A DNA stretch of 64,000 nt from Candidatus Avedoeria danica. Its GTDB lineage: Bacteria > Chloroflexota > Anaerolineae > Epilineales > Epilineaceae. Numbering within the stretch: the stretch's first letter is position 1; the number at the start of each line of letters is the position of its first letter. The stretch covers positions 930,001 to 994,000 of the forward strand of contig JADJCV010000004.1 of assembly GCA_016703025.1 (NCBI GenBank), written 5' to 3'. The translations under genes and the position numbers were made by a program. Under the pieces are notes generated by a model. It worked only from the letters and a program-made list of their open reading frames with translations, was not told the origin of the DNA and made no database searches. This document shows positions 32,861 through 41,355 of this stretch, in pieces.

Positions 32861-34387
32861 ATGCCCAACCGCACCGACCCCGAACGTGACCCTCGCCCCC
32901 ACCTCGCCGTTGTCGGCGGCGGCCTGGCCGGCTGCGAGGCCGCATGGCAGGCCGCACAGCGCGGCGTCGACGTCACGCTGTACGAGATGCGCCCGCACCG
33001 AACGACGCCGGCGCACACGACGGACCGCTTGGCCGAGCTCGTATGCTCGAACAGCCTCGGCAGCACGCTCCCCGACCGCTCCGGCGGCTTGCTGAAATCG
33101 GAGATGCGTGCGCTCGGCTCGCTCGTCCTCGCGGCGGCCGAAGCGGCGGCGCTGCCCGCCGGCGGTGCGCTGGCCGTCGACCGGGCGCTGTTCGCCGAGG
33201 GTGTGACGGCAAAGCTCGAGGCCCACCCGCGGATCACGGTCGTCCGGGAGGAGATCACGCGCGTCCCGGACGGCCCGACGGTGATCGCCACCGGCCCGCT
33301 GACGAGCGATGTGCTCGCTGCCGACCTCGTTCGCCTGACAGGCGCCGAACACCTGTACTTCTACGACGCCCTCGCACCGATCGTCGCGGCCGACTCGATC
33401 GACATGCGCATCGCATTCCGCGGCTCGCGCTGGGGCAGGGGCGAGACCGAGGCCGGCGACTACATCAACTGTCCGATGGACGAGGCCGAGTTCACCCGCT
33501 TCTACGATGCGTTGTGCGCCGCCGAGCGGATTCCGCTGCCGGCGTTCGAGCGCGCGCACGGGGCGGTCGAGGACGGGCCGGTCGAGAGCGGGGCGGTGGG
33601 CGTCGCCGGCGACGACTCCGACGCCGGCGCTGAGCCCGCCGACGCGTCCGATCCGTCCCCGACGCACGAGCCGCATTTCGAAGGCTGCCTGCCGATCGAG
33701 GTGATCGCGCAGCGTGGCAGGAAATCGCTCACGTTCGGGCCGATGCGGCCGGTTGGCCTGCGCGATCCACGCATCGGACGCCGTCCGTTCGCCGTCGTCC
33801 AACTGCGCCAGGACAACGTCGCCGCCACGCTCTACAACCTCGTCGGCTTTCAGACGAACGTGCGCTGGGGCGAGCAGGAGGCCGTGCTGCGCCTGATCCC
33901 CGGCCTCGATGGGGCGGAGTTCGTCCGGCTGGGTCAAATGCACCGCAACACGTACATCAACAGCCCCGTCCTGCTCCGGCCGACGATGGCGATGCGCGAC
34001 CGGCCCGACCTCTTCTTCGCCGGTCAGATCACCGGGATCGAGGGCTACACCGGCAACGCGGCCTGCGGGCTCGTCGCCGGCGCCAACGCCGCGCGGGCGA
34101 TCCTGGGCCAGGCGCCCGCCAGCCTGCCCGTCACGACGATGCTCGGCGCGCTATGCCACTACGTCACGCACGCGGATCCGGCGCACTTCCAGCCGATGAA
34201 ATCGAACTTCGGCCTCATGCCGCCGCTCGACGCGCCGCCGCGTGCCAAGGCGGATCGCCACCGCGCGTACGCCGATCGGGCGCTGGCGGACCTGGCGGCA
34301 TGGTCGGACGCAGTCGACTGGCGGCCGCCGTCGGCCTTGGCCCCCGAACGTGGGGCGTTGCTTGAAATGGAAGGCGCCCGCCTGTGA
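32861..34387 (+). CDS. trmFO: Methylenetetrahydrofolate--tRNA-(uracil-5-)-methyltransferase
   Basis: Folate/FAD-dependent formation of T54 in tRNA. ATG 32861 has AAGGA upstream. The FAD-binding GGGLAGCEAAWQAAQRGVDVTLYEMRP, AELVCSNSLGS, LKSEMRALGS (catalytic Cys region in VCSNS), EAGDYINCPMDEAEFTRFYDAL, FEGCLPIEVIAQRGRKSLTFGPMRPVGL, YNLVGFQTNVRWGEQ and GQITGIEGYTGNAA are all present. At 508 residues it is about 60 longer than usual: an acidic, Ala/Gly/Asp-rich insertion lies at about residues 230-271, between FYDAL and FEGCLPIE. The stop overlaps the hflX GTG (GTGA). Intact. Confidence 0.96.
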   Translation: MPNRTDPERDPRPHLAVVGGGLAGCEAAWQAAQRGVDVTLYEMRPHRTTPAHTTDRLAELVCSNSLGSTLPDRSGGLLKSEMRALGSLVLAAAEAAALPAGGALAVDRALFAEGVTAKLEAHPRITVVREEITRVPDGPTVIATGPLTSDVLAADLVRLTGAEHLYFYDALAPIVAADSIDMRIAFRGSRWGRGETEAGDYINCPMDEAEFTRFYDALCAAERIPLPAFERAHGAVEDGPVESGAVGVAGDDSDAGAEPADASDPSPTHEPHFEGCLPIEVIAQRGRKSLTFGPMRPVGLRDPRIGRRPFAVVQLRQDNVAATLYNLVGFQTNVRWGEQEAVLRLIPGLDGAEFVRLGQMHRNTYINSPVLLRPTMAMRDRPDLFFAGQITGIEGYTGNAACGLVAGANAARAILGQAPASLPVTTMLGALCHYVTHADPAHFQPMKSNFGLMPPLDAPPRAKADRHRAYADRALADLAAWSDAVDWRPPSALAPERGALLEMEGARL

Positions 34388-35973
34388 CCAAGCGCAATGC
34401 GTCCGTCAAGAAGGAAGCCATCGCCAGCGGCCGGGCCGGTCGGGCCGGGAAGGGCGTCGCCGGCGCCGGCGCCGCACTCGATCCGGAGGGATTCGGCGAC
34501 GACGTGCTCGACGATTCGGATGACGCCGCGGACGGCGATTCGGACGACGATCCCGAACTCGAGGTCGAGCGGGAGACCGACAACCTCGCGGGCGACGAGC
34601 GGCTCGATTGGCAGCTACGGGACGTCAAGCCGACCGAGCGCGGCTTGCTCGTGGGCGTCGACATCGCCGGCGAGGCGGCCTGGCCGATCGCGGCGTCGCT
34701 CGACGAGCTCGGGGCGCTGGCCGAGACCGCCGGGGTGGGCGTTGTCGGCCGCGCCACGCAGCGTCGACGCTCGCCTGAGCCGAGCACGCTCGTCGGGCGC
34801 GGGAAGGTCGAGGAGCTCAAGGAGGCCGCGGCCGATCTGTCGGTCGACGTCGTCCTGTTCGACCGCGAGCTTTCGCCGCGCCAGCAGCGCAACCTCGAGA
34901 AAGCGCTCGACAAGAAGGTCATTGACCGCACCGCCCTCATCCTGGACATCTTCGCCCAACATGCGCGCACGCGCGACGGCATGCTGCAGGTCGAGCTGGC
35001 GCAACTGGAGTACCGACTGCCGCGCTTGACCCGCATGTGGACCCACCTCGCGCGGCAGGCCGGCGGGCGGGCCGGTGGGGCGGGCGGCGGCGTCGGGGTG
35101 CGCGGGCCGGGCGAGACGCAGCTCGAGATCGACAAGCGCGAGATCGGGCGGCGGATCGCTTTTCTCAAGGGGCAGATCGAGACGCTGCGCGCCCAACGCC
35201 GCCAGAGCCGGCGGCGGCGCCAGCGCTCCGGGCTGCCGACGGTCTCGCTCGTGGGCTACACGAATGCCGGCAAGAGCACGCTCTCGAACGTCCTCGTCGG
35301 CGAGGCGACGATCTATGCGGCCGACCAGCTCTTCGCGACGCTCGACCCGACGACGCGGCGCATCCAGCTGACGAGCGGACGGCAGGCCCTGATCAGCGAC
35401 ACGGTCGGGTTCATCCAGCGCCTGCCGACCGAGCTCGTCGCCGCCTTCCGTGCGACGCTGGAGGAGGTCGTCGAGGCGGACGTGCTGCTGCACGTCGTCG
35501 ATCTGTCCCATCCGGCCGCGATCGACCAGGCGGAGACCGTGGAACGAGTGCTCGGCGAGCTCGGCCTCGAGTCACCGCCGATGGTCGTGGCCGTGAACAA
35601 GATCGACCGCATCATCGAACCCGACACGTGGCGCGCGCTGCGCCAGAGCGGCGACGGCGCCGCGCTCATCGATGCGCTCGAAGACGTTCCTCGCTGGGGA
35701 CTCCTCACGGCGCGCTACCCGGACGCCGTTCCGATCTGCGCGGCCGAGGGCGTCGGATTGGACGCGCTGCGCGACGCGTTGGACGAGGCGCTGCGCGGCG
35801 GCCTCGTGCCGGCCGAGCTCCTGATCCCATACAGTGCCGGCGAGCTCTTGCACCGGCTGCACACGTACGGCGTCGTGGACGACGAGCGCTACGAGGCCGG
35901 CGGCACCCGGATCACGGCACAAGTGCCGCCGTACTTGTTGGGCGACGTCGAAGCGTACCGCGTGGCCATGTGA
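34384..35973 (+). CDS. hflX: Ribosome-dissociation GTPase HflX
   Basis: 529 residues. The N-terminal HflX domain (ASLDELGALAETAGVGVVGRATQRR, STLVGRGKVEELKEAA, VLFDRELSPRQQRNLEKALDKKVIDRTALILDIFAQHARTRDGMLQVELAQLEYRLPRL) precedes the G domain with G1 GYTNAGKST, G3 DTVGF and G4 NKID. HflX splits stalled 70S ribosomes under stress. An unconserved acidic tail of about 80 residues (DDVLDDSDDAADGDSDDDPELE) extends the N-terminus. GTG 34384 overlaps the trmFO stop, implying translational coupling. Intact. Confidence 0.96.
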   Translation: MTKRNASVKKEAIASGRAGRAGKGVAGAGAALDPEGFGDDVLDDSDDAADGDSDDDPELEVERETDNLAGDERLDWQLRDVKPTERGLLVGVDIAGEAAWPIAASLDELGALAETAGVGVVGRATQRRRSPEPSTLVGRGKVEELKEAAADLSVDVVLFDRELSPRQQRNLEKALDKKVIDRTALILDIFAQHARTRDGMLQVELAQLEYRLPRLTRMWTHLARQAGGRAGGAGGGVGVRGPGETQLEIDKREIGRRIAFLKGQIETLRAQRRQSRRRRQRSGLPTVSLVGYTNAGKSTLSNVLVGEATIYAADQLFATLDPTTRRIQLTSGRQALISDTVGFIQRLPTELVAAFRATLEEVVEADVLLHVVDLSHPAAIDQAETVERVLGELGLESPPMVVAVNKIDRIIEPDTWRALRQSGDGAALIDALEDVPRWGLLTARYPDAVPICAAEGVGLDALRDALDEALRGGLVPAELLIPYSAGELLHRLHTYGVVDDERYEAGGTRITAQVPPYLLGDVEAYRVAM

Positions 35974-36124
35974 GGCCGCGAAGGGCGGTCGAAGCCGCGG
36001 GATGCGGTGGACGTCGTTGGCCCGATCGGATCCGACCGGGCCTGTGAGCTGCCGCCTGCCACAGTGCGCCTCATGGATGATCCCCGTCGGTGCCGCTCAG
36101 CAGTGCCGCTCAGCAGTGCCCCTC

Positions 36125-36149
36125 ACCGGCGCCGCTCAGCGGCGCCGGT
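36125..36149. terminator. Hairpin between hflX and the TolB-like gene
   Basis: ACCGGCGCCGCT and AGCGGCGCCGGT around a central C form a near-perfect palindrome (36125-36149) overlapping the minus-strand stop at 36136-36138. It is preceded by two copies of GCCGCTCAGCAGT (about 36089-36115). Likely bidirectional terminator for the convergent genes. Confidence 0.6.
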
Positions 36150-37494
36150 TGGGCAGTACGGCACGGAACATCCGCGGGAGGTAGATCCGTCCGGCACCGC
36201 GCGCGGTCGCGGACGGGGTCGGCGCGGCCGTGACCGTCGGCGGCGGCTGGGTTGGGGACGGGGTCGGCGTGGCGGGATCGGGCAACGTCGGGGTCGGTTC
36301 CGTCGTCGCTGACGCCGTTGGCCCATCGGTGGGGGTGGCGGTGCCGGCCGTCCAGTCGGGCATGAACCCGAACTCGAAGTTCGTCGCGCTGTTCGGCGCC
36401 TCGGCCCCGCCCGCCGCGCCGGTCAGGCGGCCGACGGTCCGGGACGCGACGTCGATGCGGTAAAGGCCCTTGTATTGACTTGCGGTGCGTGCATGCGGCG
36501 AGGAAGCGGCGGGCCGTTGCTCCATCGGCGGCGCCAACGATGCCGTGAGCGACAGGTTGTGGCTGAAGGACGCCTCGAGCAGGCGGACTCCGGCGTTCGC
36601 GATGTTCGCGAACAGGATCTCGCTGCCGTCCGGTGACCACGTCCACGCGTCGCTCGCGAGCTCGCACAGCCGTTCGCGCCGGCCGGTGAGCGGATCGAAC
36701 GTACTGAGAGCGCCGAACGGCAGGTTCTGGCGATTGCCGATGAAGCCGATCCGCTCGCCCGACGGATCGTGGCGGGGAAAGCGGATGTGCTCATCCGACA
36801 GCGCCAGCACTTGGCGTCGATCCGTGCCGTCCGAGCGAACGGAGTGGAGCGTCCAACGGTCGGCCGGAGCCGGCGCATGGGGTAGGGCGACGAACGCGAT
36901 CCGGGTGCCGTCCGGTGACCAATCCGGATCCCGCTCGTCGATTTCGGGCGTATCGGTAAGCGTCCGCCGCGAGCCGTCTGGCGATCCATCGTCGCACCAC
37001 ACCTTCAGGTCGAAGCGCATTTCGTCGTCCGCCCGCCCGCCGTTGTAGACCAGGCAGCGGCCGTCAGGCGACCATGCGGCATCGCCGCTCATCCCGTCGC
37101 GGACGACGACCGTGCGCGGCACGCCGCCGTGCGCATCGAGGATGTGGAGCGTCGCGGCGCCGTCGCGGAACGTGGAAAACGCGATGCGTTGTCCGTCGGG
37201 CGACCAGCGGGGCTGGTCCTCACCGGCAGCGGATTCGTTGATGTCCGACAGCCGCGTCTCGTTCGATCCGTCCGGATCGGACGTGAACATGTCGAACTCG
37301 TCCAACGCCTGACGGGTGTACACGATTCGGCCCGCGGCCGGCATGGCCGGCGGGAATTCCTGCTGCTCGTCGGCTCGTACGCCGGCGCGCTGGGAGGGGC
37401 CGCCGAGCGACAGGCCGGACGCGGTGACCGCGGCGAAGGCGAGCGCAATCGCGGCGCAGGTGGCGGGGCGCTTGCGTGCGATCCGGTTTGTCAT
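36136..37494 (-). CDS. Secreted TolB/WD40-like beta-propeller protein
   Basis: 452 residues from ATG 37494. A Sec signal peptide (ATCAAIALAFAAVTASG) is followed by repeated WSPDG motifs (QPRWSPDGQRIAFSTF, DAAWSPDGRCLVYNG, DPDWSPDGTRIAFVA, TWSPDGSEILFANI) typical of PD40/TolB propellers. The C-terminus has a Pro/Thr-rich stalk of about 50 residues, then GRIYLPRMFRAVLPNRRR. Such propellers bind proteins or sugars outside the cell; the exact role is unknown. TATCAT lies exactly 6 nt before the ATG, so a leaderless transcript is likely. Intact. Confidence 0.86.
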   Translation of the reverse strand: MTNRIARKRPATCAAIALAFAAVTASGLSLGGPSQRAGVRADEQQEFPPAMPAAGRIVYTRQALDEFDMFTSDPDGSNETRLSDINESAAGEDQPRWSPDGQRIAFSTFRDGAATLHILDAHGGVPRTVVVRDGMSGDAAWSPDGRCLVYNGGRADDEMRFDLKVWCDDGSPDGSRRTLTDTPEIDERDPDWSPDGTRIAFVALPHAPAPADRWTLHSVRSDGTDRRQVLALSDEHIRFPRHDPSGERIGFIGNRQNLPFGALSTFDPLTGRRERLCELASDAWTWSPDGSEILFANIANAGVRLLEASFSHNLSLTASLAPPMEQRPAASSPHARTASQYKGLYRIDVASRTVGRLTGAAGGAEAPNSATNFEFGFMPDWTAGTATPTDGPTASATTEPTPTLPDPATPTPSPTQPPPTVTAAPTPSATARGAGRIYLPRMFRAVLPNRRR

Positions 37495-37500
37495 AACGCG

Positions 37501-37506
37501 ATGATA
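37501..37506 (-). promoter_or_regulatory. -10 hexamer 6 nt before the TolB-like ATG
   Basis: Reverse complement reads TATCAT, then CGCGTT, then ATG (37494). It matches the spacing seen before deoA (TATACT) and the hydrolase (CATAAT). Confidence 0.55.
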
Positions 37507-37564
37507 CCACGGCGCGCGAATCATCAAAAGGGAGTGAGGGGGAAGGGAAGCACTACGGCGTGCG

Positions 37565-37610
37565 GACAGCAAGAAGGCGGATGGGTCACCCCATCCGCCT
37601 TCTTGCTGTC
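37565..37610 (-). terminator. Very strong intrinsic-type terminator
   Basis: 21-bp perfect stem (37565-37585 with 37590-37610) and a 4-nt loop. On the minus strand it lies 15 nt past the stop at 37625 and is followed by a pyrimidine-rich tract ending in CCCTTTT. Terminates the small secreted-protein gene. Confidence 0.85.
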
Positions 37611-37624
37611 GGATGCGCCGGTCG

Positions 37625-38110
37625 TTAGTTGCCCGTGGCCGGAATCGGGGGATCGAGGCGGATCGGCGCCGGAGTGCGAATCGTGTAGTGGCGGATCCAC
37701 ACCAGGGCGGCGCGTGCCTCGGACAGGTCGTGATCGATGGCGGCAGTGAGGGTGATCGGTGCGCCGCATGCGGTGGCGGACATCACGCTGATCGCGTCGA
37801 CGGCGTTAGCCAGACGGCTGTGCTGAGCGGCGAGCGCGGCGGGCGCGACCGTTCCAGCCAAGTCCTCGGCCATGGAGTTGCCGCGAGCAGCGAGGTCGGC
37901 GATTTCGGCCGAGCACACGAGCTCGGGCTTCGCGACGCTGGCCGAAGCCAAGCTGTCGACGTCGTTCGTCCAATCGGTGATCACGGGCGCGAAGTCGCGC
38001 ATTGCGTCGCGGTAGGTGTCGATCTCGTCGGCGCTGGCGTGGGCGGCGGTGGCGACGAAGGCGGCGGACAGGGCAGCGGTCAGGGCGAAGGTCTGGATCA
38101 AGCGGCGCAT
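37625..38110 (-). CDS. Small secreted helical protein of unknown function
   Basis: 161 residues from ATG 38110, preceded by GGAG with 7-nt spacing; an in-frame ATG at 38122 is less well placed. A signal peptide (MRRLIQTFALTAALSAAFVATAAHA) is followed by about 135 residues predicted mainly helical by their Ala/Asp/Glu/Leu pattern. Two cysteines (LVCSAE and TACGAP) could form a disulfide. I do not recognise a family. A TACACT -10 and the palindrome GTACACTGTAC lie about 45 nt upstream. Its terminator at 37565-37610 shows it is an independent transcription unit between the TolB-like gene and the S41 peptidase genes. Confidence 0.7.
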   Translation of the reverse strand: MRRLIQTFALTAALSAAFVATAAHASADEIDTYRDAMRDFAPVITDWTNDVDSLASASVAKPELVCSAEIADLAARGNSMAEDLAGTVAPAALAAQHSRLANAVDAISVMSATACGAPITLTAAIDHDLSEARAALVWIRHYTIRTPAPIRLDPPIPATGN

Positions 38111-38455
38111 GTTCGTCTCCATCTGGTGGCGCTGTCACGACTGCAGTGACGATGTACAGTGTACCGGCCGGTTGGGGCGGCCGCTTGACCATGGCGTCCC
38201 GGCGGCGCGACGCAGGACGGTCCCGGTGCTGACGCAGCAGTGACGGCGTGCTGACAGGGCGGATTCGACGGGCTTGCGGAGGTCGGCGAACCTCGGCGCG
38301 CGGCGGTTGTGGAGCCTGCGCGTATGTCGCACTATGGTCATTATGTCGACTAAATGCGATTACGGGGGAGTCAGCCGCCGGCCGATCGGTCGCATGCCTT
38401 GCGCTATACTCGTGCACCCCGCCGTCCGCCCCTGATATGCGAGGTTCGTTGGGTC
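38111..38455. other. Divergent intergenic region before the S41 peptidase genes
   Basis: No supported gene. It contains the 11-bp palindrome GTACAGTGTAC (38154-38164) over the probable minus-strand -10 and a GTCAC-N7-GTGAC inverted repeat near 38133-38149. An AT-richer patch lies around 38330-38365, and a TATACT -10 at 38405-38410 faces the S41 genes (46 nt before ATG 38456). Confidence 0.5.
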
Positions 38456-39973
38456 ATGCGGTACTTCTTGCGGCTCACGTTGTTGTTCGTGGTGGCGTTG
38501 GTCGTTCTCCTGTTCGCGTTCGCGCTCGGGTACCGGTCCGCGGACCGGTTGGACCCGGCGCTTACGGCCCGCCTCGAGACGCTCGTCGCGCGGCGGGCGG
38601 ACGGCGGCACGGCCCCCGGCGCGAATGGCTCGGAAGCCGCTGTGGACGGCGCCGTTCCGGACGACGCAGCGGCGTCGCCGTCGAACCCAACCTCGTCGGG
38701 AACGGCCGGGTCGCAGCCAGACGGCTTGTCGGATGCCGGGTTCGACACGTTCTGGTCGGCCTGGAAGGCGATCACCGACACGTACGGCAGCGATCTGCCC
38801 GACTCCAAGGTGATCACGTACGGCGCCATTCGCGGCAGCTTGCGCGCGCTGAACGATCCGTACACGCTCTTCTCCGATCCAGTGGACACGGAGATTCAGC
38901 GGCCGGAGCTCGAGGGCGAGTTCAGCGGCATCGGGGCGTTCGTGAATCAGAACGACCAGGGCCAGTTGGTGATCCAGACCCCAATGCGCGGCCAGCCGGC
39001 CGAGAAGGCCGGTATCAAGTCCGGCGACGTCGTCCTCAAAGTGGACGGGCGCGACATCGCGGGACTTGAGACGAACGAGGCCGTTCTCCTGATCCGCGGC
39101 AAGAAGGGCACGCGCGTCGTGCTCACATTGCTGCGCGAAGGCACGCCCGAACCGTTCGACGTCGCGGTGGTGCGCGACACGATCAAGGTCCCGTCCGTGA
39201 ACACCGCGCGCCTCTTGACCGAGGAAGGCGCGCCGACCGTCGGCTACATCGAGCTGACCGTCTTCGCCCAGGAGACCCGCGACGAGATGCGCACGGCGAT
39301 CCGCGACCTGCGCGAGGCCGGCATGGAGGCGCTCGTTCTCGACTTGCGCAACAATCCGGGCGGGTACCTGAACGCCGCAATCGGTGTGACGAGCGAGTTC
39401 GTCGAGAGCGGCGTCGTCACGTATCGCGAGGACCGGGCCGGCGTTCGCAACGAGGAACGGGTCGTGCCGGGCGGCACGGCATACGACGTGCCGCTCGTCG
39501 TCCTGGTCAACGGCGGCAGCGCCTCGGCCAGCGAGATCGTGGCCGGCGCGATCCGCGACCACGACCGCGGCGTGCTGGTGGGCGAGCAGACGTTCGGCAA
39601 GGGCTCGGTCCAGAACGTCCACCATCTGTCCGACGGCTCCGAGTTGCGCGTGACGGTCGAGATCTGGCGCACACCGGATGGCTCGCTCATCCACCGCCGC
39701 GGCATCGCGCCGATGATCGTCGTGACGCCCCCTCCAGAGCCGACACCCCTCCCGACCCCCACCGGTGCGACCCCGGTGCCATCCGCAACGCCGCCGCCGA
39801 CCCCATCACCGGCCGCAACGGCCGTCGATGCCGCCGGATCCGCCGGATCCGCTGGCGACGATGCTGCGCCGGACGACGCCGGTCTCGGCGGCGCACCGGA
39901 CGCCGACGCGCCACCGGACGTCCAGCTTGAACGAGCGGTCCAAGAAGCGTTGCGACTGCTGGGGGCACGCTGA
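38456..39973 (+). CDS. S41 C-terminal processing peptidase (CtpA-type), active
   Basis: 505 residues from ATG 38456. A membrane anchor (RLTLLFVVALVVLLFAFALGY), a Ser/Ala/Gly-rich linker to about residue 95, and an N-terminal helical region precede a PDZ domain (EGEFSGIGAFVNQNDQG, PAEKAGIKSGDVVLKVDGRDI, LIRGKKGTRVVLTLLR). The S41 core follows: ALVLDLRNNPGGYLNAAI, VLVNGGSASASEIVAGAI with the nucleophile at about Ser357, and GEQTFGKGSVQ with the general base Lys382. The Ser-Lys spacing of 25 matches known CtpA enzymes. The C-terminus has a Pro/Thr-rich tail. It cleaves C-termini of envelope proteins. The stop overlaps the start of a second, inactive S41 gene by 1 nt (TGATG). Confidence 0.95.
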   Translation: MRYFLRLTLLFVVALVVLLFAFALGYRSADRLDPALTARLETLVARRADGGTAPGANGSEAAVDGAVPDDAAASPSNPTSSGTAGSQPDGLSDAGFDTFWSAWKAITDTYGSDLPDSKVITYGAIRGSLRALNDPYTLFSDPVDTEIQRPELEGEFSGIGAFVNQNDQGQLVIQTPMRGQPAEKAGIKSGDVVLKVDGRDIAGLETNEAVLLIRGKKGTRVVLTLLREGTPEPFDVAVVRDTIKVPSVNTARLLTEEGAPTVGYIELTVFAQETRDEMRTAIRDLREAGMEALVLDLRNNPGGYLNAAIGVTSEFVESGVVTYREDRAGVRNEERVVPGGTAYDVPLVVLVNGGSASASEIVAGAIRDHDRGVLVGEQTFGKGSVQNVHHLSDGSELRVTVEIWRTPDGSLIHRRGIAPMIVVTPPPEPTPLPTPTGATPVPSATPPPTPSPAATAVDAAGSAGSAGDDAAPDDAGLGGAPDADAPPDVQLERAVQEALRLLGAR

Positions 39974-41355
39974 TGAACACCGAGAACGCGCAACCTGAGG
40001 GGCTCCACGAAGCTTCGCTCGCCGCCCCCACGCCGCGACCGCGGCGCCGCGGCGCCATCATGCAGTTCGTCGTCGGCTTCGGCCTGATCGTGGCCGCCTG
40101 GTTGTTCGGAGTCGTCGCGCGCGTCGCGCAGCGGCAGCTCCCTCCCCTGCCCCCAAGCGATGTCGTGCCTCCGGCGCAGTTCGAGCAGCTGTACGGCGAG
40201 GCATGGGATTATGTCAATTCCGAGTTCTACGGCGACCGACCCGCTCCGGCGGCGATCACCGATGGCGCGGTCGAGGGCATGGTCGAAGCGCTGGATGACC
40301 CGTGGGCCCTCGTCGCGACGCCGGCGGCCGGTGCGGGGCGTGTCGGATCGAACGACGGCGCGGATGGGACGGGTCCGGCGGCCGACGATCCCCTCTCGCC
40401 GGCGTTCATCGGCCCGCTCGGATTGTGGATCGTCGAGACGAGCCGCGGGGCGCGTGTATTGGCCATTGTGCCCGACGGTGTGGCGGCGGAGGCGGGCATC
40501 GAGGCCGGCGACCTGATCGTGCGTGCCGAAAACGGCCCGGGCACCGATTCGGCGCCCACCCCGACGCCGGCGGCCACCGAGGCGGCCGCGGCGGATGGGC
40601 ACGATCCGGTGACGAGCGGAGACCGCCTGCCTCCGGTGTCGATCGTCTTGGCGGACGGGTCGATGCCGGACGTCGAGGTCGTCGTCGCGCGCGATGACAC
40701 TTCGATCTTTGCGCGAGCGCTGACCCGGTCCGCCGAGAACGCCGGACCGCGCGGACCGGTGGCGGAGTTCGACGGCGACGTGCTGCGCATTCGCCTCGCC
40801 CACCTGATGCCGGGCGCCGCGGAGGATCTGGCTGCCTTGCTGGCGAGGGCCGAGCAGCGGGCACCCTCGTCCGTCATCCTCGACTTGCGGGACAATCCCG
40901 GCGGAAGCCGGAGCGAACTTGCTCTGGTGGCGGGCCGCTTCATGTCGGGCACGGTCTGGATCGAGCGCGCGCGCGACAACGAGGCGCCGATCGAACATTC
41001 GGCTGAAGCACCGAGCGACGGACCGTCGTTCACGGACGCCGACCTCGTCGTCGTCGTGAACGGCGGAACGGGCGACGAGGCCGAGATGCTGGCGGCGGCG
41101 CTGAGGGAGGCGCGGGGCGCGCGGCTCGTCGGCGAACCCACGTTTGGGCACGGCACGCTGCAGACGCTGCGCGAGATCGGACGGCTGCAACTGCGGTTGA
41201 CGACCGGCACGTGGCAGTCGCCGGGCGGGGCCGATATCGCGGAAACCGGAATCGCACCGGACGTCGTCGTGGAAGGACGGGCCGAACAGGACGCGGCAGC
41301 CCTCACGTTGACGACGGCTGCGAGCAAGGCGCAGGCGGCGGACGGCGGTGGCTGA
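39973..41355 (+). CDS. Catalytically inactive S41-family paralogue
   Basis: 460 residues. Same plan as the upstream peptidase: a membrane helix (QFVVGFGLIVAAWLFGVV), a helical region, a PDZ remnant (VAAEAGIEAGDLIVRAENG) split by a Thr/Ala-rich insertion, and the S41 fold (SSVILDLRDNPGGSRSELALVAGRF, VVVVNGGTGDEAEMLAAALREARGARLVGEPTFGHGTLQ). At the aligned nucleophile position stands Asp368 instead of Ser, and His393 replaces the catalytic Lys; their spacing is still 25, so the alignment is firm. It cannot act by the S41 mechanism. A regulatory, substrate-binding or partner role for the active peptidase is the likely explanation. It ends within the smpB start. Confidence 0.93.
   Translation: MNTENAQPEGLHEASLAAPTPRPRRRGAIMQFVVGFGLIVAAWLFGVVARVAQRQLPPLPPSDVVPPAQFEQLYGEAWDYVNSEFYGDRPAPAAITDGAVEGMVEALDDPWALVATPAAGAGRVGSNDGADGTGPAADDPLSPAFIGPLGLWIVETSRGARVLAIVPDGVAAEAGIEAGDLIVRAENGPGTDSAPTPTPAATEAAAADGHDPVTSGDRLPPVSIVLADGSMPDVEVVVARDDTSIFARALTRSAENAGPRGPVAEFDGDVLRIRLAHLMPGAAEDLAALLARAEQRAPSSVILDLRDNPGGSRSELALVAGRFMSGTVWIERARDNEAPIEHSAEAPSDGPSFTDADLVVVVNGGTGDEAEMLAAALREARGARLVGEPTFGHGTLQTLREIGRLQLRLTTGTWQSPGGADIAETGIAPDVVVEGRAEQDAAALTLTTAASKAQAADGGG

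Noticed and set aside
39244..41190. Long open frame on the minus strand (about 650 codons) opposite the S41 genes
   Set aside because: Arg/Gly/Ala-rich translation without any motif, fully antisense to two well-supported genes; a by-product of high GC.
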